NCBI RefSeq assembly: GCF_030445035.2 | Contig: NC_080680.1 | Location: 94,741,157-94,805,156 of the forward strand | Source of the DNA: Dasypus novemcinctus | Lineage: Eukaryota; Chordata; Mammalia; Cingulata; Dasypodidae | Direction: 5' to 3' | Length of the DNA: 64,000 nucleotides | The notes under the pieces: generated by a model | Seen by the model: only the letters and a program-made list of their open reading frames with translations | Database searches by the model: none | What the model was told of the DNA's origin: nothing | Shown here: positions 57,101 through 64,000 of the stretch, in pieces | Layout of the letters: each line of letters opens with the position of its first letter | Numbering within the stretch: the first letter of the stretch is position 1 | Made by a program: the position numbers and the translations under genes

Positions 57101-57956
57101 TTACATTGTGGTTTATATTTTAGACTATACAATTTTCTAAATTTTTAGTTATCTTATGTTTTACGTTATGATTTATATTTTAGCCTATCAGCCCCTATAT
57201 ATTTTTGGTGTAATTTTACATGTCTTATATCCATCCTTGCATACTCTTGTGAAACACTTCTATTGCCCACACTGTTACATTGGTTCCATCTATTCAATAC
57301 CTCTTTCCCCTCCCCTTAGGGCCCACAGTGACAGGCAATCTTCATTGCTTGAAGGGCCATGTTCAGAGATACTTGCAACAGTGTTGAGGGCTTGACATGC
57401 TCAACTGCCCTAAAGCCCTGGGAGCCACCATTTATTTTGAGAGATACAGTTCCCTCTATTTGATGGCATCAGTCCTCCCCAGGATGTGGGTATACTTTCA
57501 CTCTCATTATATGGGTCTCTACCCAATGATATAACCCACTATGGCAAAATGAGCATTCACGTATTCCCTAGGAGCCTGTCCTGCATCAGATTATCCCCTT
57601 TAAGCATATTAAACAGGTAGCTTTCCTTATTATATTTTTGAAAAGGTTTTCTCAGCATTATACTCTCAACCAAATACCTGACAATCTCCTATATTCATAT
57701 GTTGCCCCACCCTTCCCCCAATTTCTTGGGCAATATTACCCATCCTCCCATCCCTAGCCCCCCTCAAGCCCACGGAGCCCCAACCAAAGGTAACCCTATG
57801 CCCCCATTTTATCCATTCCTTGTACAAATACTTACCTCCAGCTTATCATAGATTTCACCCATGTAGGTGTCAGCTTACATCCTTCCTCTAACCCCAGATT
57901 TCCTGTAAGCCTATCATCGAGTCTCTAGCTCTCTGAGGCAGCTTGGTTTACTTATT
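54180..57956 (-). other. Apparent 3'UTR of L1#3, about 3 kb without the insert
   Basis: From the ORF2 stop at 57957-57959 there is no further coding. The text runs to 56923, is interrupted by a nested tail with clear target duplication, and resumes from about 56148 to the A-rich end near 54180. The terminal 1.4 kb is the part copied at 12498-13867. An A-rich patch at about 56100-56125 leaves open that two elements are joined. Confidence 0.6.
56149..56922 (-). mobile_element. 5'-truncated copy of the L1 3'UTR nested in L1#3
   Basis: The target duplication 'ttcacaagagtttta' lies at about 56134-56148 and 56923-56937. The body is colinear with 54190-54960 of the host 3'UTR. Confidence 0.9.
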
Positions 57957-59142
57957 TCATATCATTGAGGTCATGTAGTATTTGTCCTTCAATGTCTGGG
58001 TTGCTTCACTCAACATAAGGTTCTCAAGATTCATCCATGTTATCACGCGTGTTTGTAGTGTATTTGTTCTTAAAGCCGAGTAGTATTCCATTGTATGTAT
58101 ATACCACATTTTATTTATCCATTCATCTGTTGATGGGCATCTGGGTTGATTCCAACTTTTGGCAATAGTAAACAATGCTGCTATGAACATTGGTGTACAT
58201 ATATCGGTTTGTGTCCTTGTTTTCAGTTCTGCTGGGTATATACCCAGCAGTGGAGTTGCTGGGTCATATGGCAAATCTATGGTTAGGTTTTTGAGAAACC
58301 GCCAAACTGTCCTCCAGAATGGTTGGATCCTTCTGCATTCCCACCAGCAGTGGGATGAGTGTTTCCATTCCTCCACATCCTCTCCAGCATTTGCAGTCTT
58401 CTGTTTTTTTCATGGCTGCCAATCTTACGGGAGTAAGATGATATCTCATTATAGTTTTGATTTGCATTCCCCTGATCGTTAGAGATTTGGAGCATTTTTT
58501 CATGTGCTTTTTTTTTTGCCATTTCTATTTCTTCTTTGGAGAAGTGTCTGTTTAAATCTTTACCCCATTTTTAAAATAGGTTGTTTATCTTTTTATTTTC
58601 AAGATATAGGAGTTCTTTATATATGCAGGTTATAAGTCTCTTATCTGATATATGGTTACCAAATATTTTCTCTCATTGTGTAGGCTCTCTTTTCACTTTC
58701 TTGACAAACTCCTTTGAGGTGCAGAAGGCTTTAATTTTGAGGAGGTCCCATTTATCTATTTGTTCTTTTGCTGCTCGTGCTTTTGGTGTGAAGTTCATGG
58801 AGCCATTTCCTGTTACAAGGTCCTGTAGATGTTTCCCTACACTGCTTTCCAAAGTCTTTATGGTCTTGGCTCTTATATTTAGGTCTTTGATCTATCTTGA
58901 GTTGATTTTTGTATAAGGTGTGAGATGGTAATCCTCTTTCATTCTTTTACATATGGATATCCAGTTCTCCAGGCACCATTTGTTGAATAGGCCATTCTCT
59001 CCCAGTTGAGAGGGTTTGGTGGCTTTATTGAATACTATATGGATATATATATGAGGATCTATATCAGAACTCTCAATTCGGTTCTATTGGTCTATGTGTC
59101 TCTGCTTGTGCCAATACCATGCTGGTTTCACTACTCTAGCTT

Positions 59143-59329
59143 TTTATTTATTTATTTATTTATTTATTTTTAAAAATTACATTAAAAAATATGAGGTCCT
59201 ATTCAACCCCACCGCCCCCACCCCCCACTCCCCCCACAGCAACACTCTCTCCCATCATCGTGACACATCCATTGCACCTGGTAAGTACATCTCTGAGCAT
59301 CACTACACCCCATAGTCAATGGTCCACAT
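59143..59329 (-). mobile_element. Short L1 3' tail copy nested in L1#3 ORF2
   Basis: The plus strand shows (TTTA)n, then 'acattaaaaaatatgaggtc' and 'ccccaccgcccccaccc'. The duplicated target 'tactctagcttt' lies just before it and again at 59331-59342. Confidence 0.9.
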
Positions 59330-59330
59330 C

Positions 59331-59528
59331 TACTCTAGCTTTGTAGAATGTTTTGAAGTCAGGTAGTGTGATTCCTCCAATTTCATTTTTCTTTTTTACT
59401 CTAGCTTTGTAGAATGTTTTGAAGTCAGGTAGTGTGATTCCTCCAATTTCATTTTTCTTTTTTACTCTAGCTTTGTAGAATGTTTTGAAGTCAGGTAGTG
59501 TGATTCCTCCAATTTCATTTTTCTTTTT
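59331..59528 (-). repeat. Three tandem 66-bp units in L1#3 ORF2
   Basis: Units begin at 59331, 59397 and 59463, each starting 'tactctagctttgtagaatg', and appear identical. In minus-strand sense each encodes 22 residues ([20 protein letters not shown]...), so the frame is kept. The segment is normally single in L1 ORF2. Confidence 0.93.
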
Positions 59529-62274
59529 TGATATTTCTTTTGCTATTCGGGGCCTCTTTCCTTTCCAAATAAATTTCATAGTTAGTTTTTCTAGTCCCTT
59601 AAAGAAGGCTGTGTTGATTTTTATTGGGATTGCATTGAATGTGTAGATCTGTTTTGGTAGGATAGACCTCTTAATAATATTTAGTCTTCCTATCCATGAA
59701 CAGGGAATATTCTTCCATTTATTTAGGTCTTCTTTAATTTCCTTGAACAGTCTTGTGCAGTTCTCTGTGTATAAGCTTTTTACATCTTAATTAAATTTAT
59801 TCCTAGGTATTTGATATTTTTATTTCCTTTTTAAATGGTATTTGTTTCTTGATTTCCTCCTGAGTTTGCTCATTATTGGTGTACAGAAATGCTACTGATT
59901 TTTGTGCATTTATCTTATAACCTGCGACTTTATTAAACTCATTTATGAGTTCTAGAAACTTTGTTGTAGACCTTTCAGGGTTTTCTATGTATAGGATCAT
60001 GTCATCTGCAAATAATGAAATTTTGATTTCTTCCTTTCCAATTTGAATGCATTTTATATCTGGTTCTTGCCTCAGTGCTCGAGCAAGTACTTCTAAGACA
60101 ATGTTAAATAGAAGGGGAGAGAGTGGGCATCCTTGTCTTGTTCCTAATCTTAGAGGGAAGGATTTTAGGATTTCACCATTGTAAATGATGTTGGCTGTGG
60201 GTTTTTCATATACTCTTAATCATGTTCAAAAAATTCCCTTGTGTTCCAATCTTTTGCAGTGTTTTTATCAAGAAAGGGTGCTGTATTTTGTCAAATGTTT
60301 TTTCTGCATATATAGACACAATCATGTGATTTTTTCCCTTCAATCTGTTTAAATGGTGTATTACATTGATTGATTATCTTATGTTGAACCATCCTTGCAT
60401 ACCCAGAATGAATCCCACTTGGTCATGGTGTATAATTTGTTTAATGTGTTGTTGAATACAGTTAGCAAGTATTTTGTTGAGGATTTTTGCATCTAGGTTC
60501 ATTAGAGAAATTGGTCTAAATTTTCCTTTTCTGTGGTGTCTTTGTTTGGCTTTGGTACTAGGGTAATGTTGGTATCTTAGAATGAGTTAGGTAATGTTCC
60601 TTCTGTTTTGATTTTTTTGAAGAGTTTCAGCAGGATTTGTGTTAGTTTTTTCTGGAATGTTTTGTGAAGCCATCTGGCCCTGGGCTCTTCTTAGTTGGGA
60701 GGTTTTAGTGACTGCTTTTATCTCTTTACTTATGATTGATTTGTTGAGATCATCAATTTCTTCTTTTGCCATTGTAGGTTGCTTATGTGTTTCTAGGAAT
60801 GTGTCCATTTCCTCTGAATTGTCATTTTTGTTGGAATATAGTTTTTCAAAGTATCCTCTTATGATAGTCTTTATTTCTTTGGGGTCAGTGGTGATATCTC
60901 TGTTCTCATTTCTTATTTTGTGTATTTGTATCTTTTCTCTTTTTTTCTTTGTTAATCTTGCTAAGGGTTTGTCAATTTTATTGATCTTCTCAAAGAACCA
61001 GCTCTTGGTCTTGTTTATCTTTTCAAGTGCTTTCTTATTTTCTATTTCATTTAGTTCTGCTCTTATCTTTGTTATTTCTTTCTTTCTTCTTCCTGTGGGG
61101 TTACTTTGTTGTTTTTTTACTAATTCCTCCAAATGTGCAGTTAGTTCTTCAATTTTTGCTCTTTCTTCTTTTTTGATGTATGAATTTACGGCTATAAATT
61201 TCCCTCTCAGTACTGCTTTTGCTGCCTCCCATAAGTTTTGGTATGTTGTGTTATCATTTTCATTAGTTTCATGGTAGGCATTAATTTCTTTTGAGATTTC
61301 CTCTTTGACCCACTGTTTTTCTAAGAGTGTGCTGTTTAATTTCCATATCTTGGTGTGGAATCTGGGTCGCTGGCCCTTGCAGATTTCCGGCTTCACTCCA
61401 CTGTGGTTAGAGATATTATTTTGTATGATTTCGATCTTTCTGAATTCATTAACCCTTTCTTTGTGGCCTAGCATATGGTCTATCTTGGAGAATGATCCAT
61501 GTGCACTTGAGAAAAGTGTATATCCTGCTGTATTTGGGTATAATGATCTATATATGTCTATTAGATCCAGTTCCTCTAATATACTGTTGAAAGTTTTTGT
61601 TTCTTTAGTGATTCTCTTTTGAGATGTTCTGTCCAAAGTTGATAGTGGTGTATTAAAATCTCCCACTATAATTGTAGAGGCATCTATTCTTTCACTTAGT
61701 TTTTTCAGTGTTTGCCTCACGTATTTGGAGGTGCCCTTGTTAGGAGCATAAATATTTATGATTGTTTGTTCTTCTTGAGAGATTGTCCCTTCACTGATAT
61801 GTAGTATCCTTCTTTGTCTCTCACAATTGTTTCGCATTTAAAGTCTATTTTGTCTGATATTAATATAGCTACTCCTGCCTTTTTTTGGTTATTGTTTGCT
61901 TGTAAGATTGTTTTCCAATCATTCACTTTTAACTTCCATGAATCCCTGGGTCTAAGATGTGTTTCTTGTAGACAGCATATAGATGGGTCATATTTCCTTA
62001 TCTAATGTCCCAGTCTGAATCTTTTGATAGGTGAGTTTAATCCATTGATATTCAGTGTTATTACTTTCAAGGAATTATTTATGTTAGCCATATTTTGATT
62101 AGACTTGTGTTTGTCGTATTTTGTTTTTTTCCTTCTCTTTTTGTCTTTTTTGTTGCTCTTACACTCTCCTCCAAGTCTGCCTCTCCCGTTTTTTCCTTTC
62201 TTCCTGCAGAACTCCCTTTAGTATTTCTTGAAGGGCAGGGTTCTTGTTGGCATACTCTTTCAATGTCTATTTAT

Positions 62275-63180
62275 CTGTGAATATTTTGACCTCTCCATCA
62301 TTTTTGAATGCTAGTTTAGCTGGGTAGAGTATTCTTGGTTGGAAATTTTTTTCTTTTTGTACCTTGACTATATCATACCACTGCCTTCTTGCCTCCATGG
62401 TTTCAGATGAGAAATCAGCACTTAATCTTATGGAGCTTCCCTTGTATGTGATGGTTTTATTTCCTCTTGCTGCTTTTAGAATTTTCTCTTTGTCTTGAGC
62501 TTTGGATATTTTTACAGTATGTGTCTTGGCATGGGCCTGTTGGGATTTATGATGTTTGGGGTGCCTTGTGCTTCCTGGACATGTACATCCATCTCTCTCA
62601 GTAGATTTGGGAAGTTTTCAGCCATTATTTCCTCCAACAGCCCTTCTCTCCCCCTTCCATTCTCTTCTCCTTCTGTGATGCCTATAATACGCATGTTTGT
62701 GCATTTTGCATTGTCATTCAGGTCCCTAAGTCCTAGCTGGATTTTTTTCCTATCTTTTTATCGATCAGTTCTACTATCTGTTTGATTTCAGATGTACTGT
62801 CTTCCACATCATTAATTCTTTTCTCTGCCTCTTCTAATCTGCTACTATTTGCTGAGAGTGTTTTTTTTGATTTCTTGAACTGTGGTGTTCATCCCCATCA
62901 TATCTGTTATCTTTTTGCATATGTTTGCAATTTTCTCTCTGAGTGTTTTCTTCATATTGTTAATCTCTTCCTTTACTTCATTAAGTTTGTCTCTAATATA
63001 TGTTTTGAGATCTTTAATTACTTGTCCGATGTTCTGTTCCCCTTCCTGTTTTTTAGTTTGTTTATTGGCTTCAGCCATGTTTTCCTGATTGTTGGTTTGT
63101 TTTGTATTTTTTTTGTTGCTGTCTGGTCATCATTTTATCTTGACAGGTTTAATCAGTTCCTTAGCTTCTTTGTCTAGTCT
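62275..63180 (-). pseudogene. L1#3 ORF1 (RNA-binding protein), frameshifted
   Basis: ORF1p trimerises through a coiled coil and binds L1 RNA. The N-terminal frame 62845-63078 begins MAEANKQTKKQEGEQ and continues into a lysine/glutamate-rich coiled coil (NMKKTLREKIANICKKI). An RRM/C-terminal piece is open at 62512-62694 (EEIMAENFPNLLREMDVHVQ). An ATG about 60 bp upstream of MAEANK is out of frame, next to a run of A's, which suggests a 1 bp length change. Other breaks lie near 62840 and 62500. Confidence 0.78.
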
Positions 63181-64000
63181 TGGGGATTAATTACTTGTTG
63201 TTGTGTAAGTATTATGTCTTCTCTTTGTCACTTTGTTCTTCTTACTGTATTTTCTTGTTGCTAGGTAATTTCTCTTTGAAGGAAAATATTAGGGCCAGGG
63301 AAAGCAAAATGAGTAAGAAAAGAAAATGTGTAAATAGTATTGGTAATAAATGTTAACAGAGCAACAATGTGAGATCTGGGAGAATGGATATTAGACTCAT
63401 CTAAGTTGTGTAGAGTTATAGCAGTAAGTAGACTACCTATAATGAGATATTTAGCTGAATATGGGGAGGAATATAGTATGAATTAAAAAACCAGTGTTTT
63501 CATGAGAGAGGGAAAGGCAACAATATCAAGAGTGGATAAAAGACAGAAAACAGAACAAAGGTATTAGAAATTAGAAGTCAGACAATTTGGGGGCCAAAGA
63601 AAGGGAAGTGGAATGTAAGAGAGACAATAGATGATGTAGGATAGCAAGATGTGTGAGAAAGGGGATAGTGTAGGTGGCCAAAATCAATTCACTCAGAAAA
63701 AAGGAAATGGAGGATGAGGAAACACTTCAAATGTGGAGCGCTCCCTGCACCACCTATTATATAAATAAAATAAAATAAGAAGAAAAAGAGAGAAAATAAA
63801 AGAAAAGAGAAGGAAAAAAAAAAGGCAGTAGGCAAAGAAAAGGGAGGCAAACAAGCAAGAAAAAGAAAAGGAGAAAAAAACCTAAATAAACAAGAAAGGA
63901 CCTTGGGCGATAAAATGGGAGAAAAGACCAGGAGATAAAGCAATATTAGCAACCAAGAAAAAAAAAAAAGAAAGAAAAAAAAACCCCACAAACACTGAGG
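63181..64000 (-). other. Possible L1#3 5'UTR, purine-rich on the plus strand
   Basis: It lies sense-upstream of L1#3 ORF1. No 'cttcc..aagatgg'-type L1 start is seen before the window ends. The last 250 bp is A/G-rich on the plus strand, and the 100-residue minus-strand frame across it (63689-63991) is a Phe/Leu low-complexity artefact. Either the 5'UTR or flanking DNA would fit. Confidence 0.4.

Larger units (their letters stand above)
57957..62105 (-). pseudogene. L1#3 ORF2 (endonuclease and reverse transcriptase), frameshifted
   Basis: ORF2p is the L1 endonuclease/reverse transcriptase that copies L1 RNA at nicked DNA. The endonuclease QETH segment is at 61957-61968. A 416-residue frame (60587-61837) carries IINIYAPN, VGDFNTPLS and SKIDHMLGHK. 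Reverse-transcriptase text follows with an intact FADD box at 60001-60012, then MILYIENPE. The C-terminal domain reads [15 protein letters not shown] (to 59579) and NQPRCPSTDEWINKMWYIHTMEYYSA (57957-58376). Frameshifts occur near 61790, 60590 and in the C-terminal part. A nested tail (59143-59329) and a 3 x 66 bp tandem repeat also disrupt it, so it is not active. Confidence 0.85.
54171..63250 (-). mobile_element. Younger L1 (L1#3), near full length, antisense
   Basis: In minus-strand order: ORF1 about 63070-62280, ORF2 about 62105-57957, then a long 3'UTR to an A-rich end at about 54180. It carries two copies of its own 3' end (56149-56922 and 59143-59329) and a tandem repeat (59331-59528). 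The same 3' terminus is the source of all short L1 tails in the window. Frames are only mildly broken, so this is the youngest L1 body here. The 5' end is probably beyond 63250 or outside the window, so the full target duplication cannot be checked. Confidence 0.82.

Noticed and set aside
60639-61277. Plus-strand 212-residue hydrophobic frame
   Set aside because: It is the reverse-strand shadow of the L1 ORF2 endonuclease frame; A-rich L1 sense DNA gives Phe/Leu/Ser-rich antisense frames.
63689-63991. Minus-strand 100-residue Phe-rich frame resembling a membrane protein
   Set aside because: It is translation of a purine-rich low-complexity tract.

Overview
This is a vertebrate, clearly placental-mammal, window dominated by retrotransposons. 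The tRNA-derived SINEs with a 'cttggcccagtggt' box-A head, a 'ggttcaa' box B and a (TTTAT)n-type tail match the DAS-SINE families of armadillos, so the source is most likely a xenarthran close to Dasypus. Ancient mammalian repeats (MIR, L2, HAL1, MER5A, MaLR-type LTRs) fit. Repeat family names are my recognition from memory; no library search was run.

Only two host protein-coding loci are recognisable, both olfactory receptors on the minus strand: an intact single-exon receptor I identify as the OR5C1 orthologue (28706-29689) and, about 5.5 kb downstream, a frameshifted and deleted OR1K1 relic (22321-23198). These two are neighbours in the same order and orientation on human chromosome 9q33.2, so the window is the orthologous olfactory-receptor cluster edge.

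Layout. 1-16758: one very old full-length L1 (minus), recognisable from its 5' start near 16758, broken by a 7.8 kb class II (betaretrovirus-like) provirus at 1789-9615, an internal inversion at about 10723-11836, an L1 3'-end copy (12498-13867), nested DAS SINEs and a small L1 tail. 16890-19740: a second antisense L1 (endonuclease part, ORF1, 5'UTR) into which the first had inserted. 19740-33480: the olfactory-receptor segment with mostly single-copy DNA, MIR/L2 fragments, CA/TG-rich tracts and a degenerate telomere-like CTAACC-rich tract. 33480-36700: an antisense HAL1 with three to four SINEs. 36700-42900: old L1M, MIR, MER5A and palindromic DNA-transposon fragments. 42900-54170: antisense L1s with nested L1 tails, DAS SINEs, two MaLR-like LTRs and a long ATCT microsatellite. 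54170-64000: a younger antisense L1 with ORF1, ORF2 and an unusually long apparent 3'UTR, itself hit twice by truncated copies of its own 3' end and carrying a perfect 3 x 66 bp in-frame tandem repeat beside one of them.

I do not see a novel multi-gene system. The most interesting items are the provirus whose protease/reverse-transcriptase region is replaced by AT-rich non-coding DNA, the 66-bp triplication that starts exactly at a retroposition target-site duplication, the internal L1 inversion with inverted duplicated ends, the long L1 3'UTR, and a recurrent SINE/L1 insertion point in L1 ORF1.
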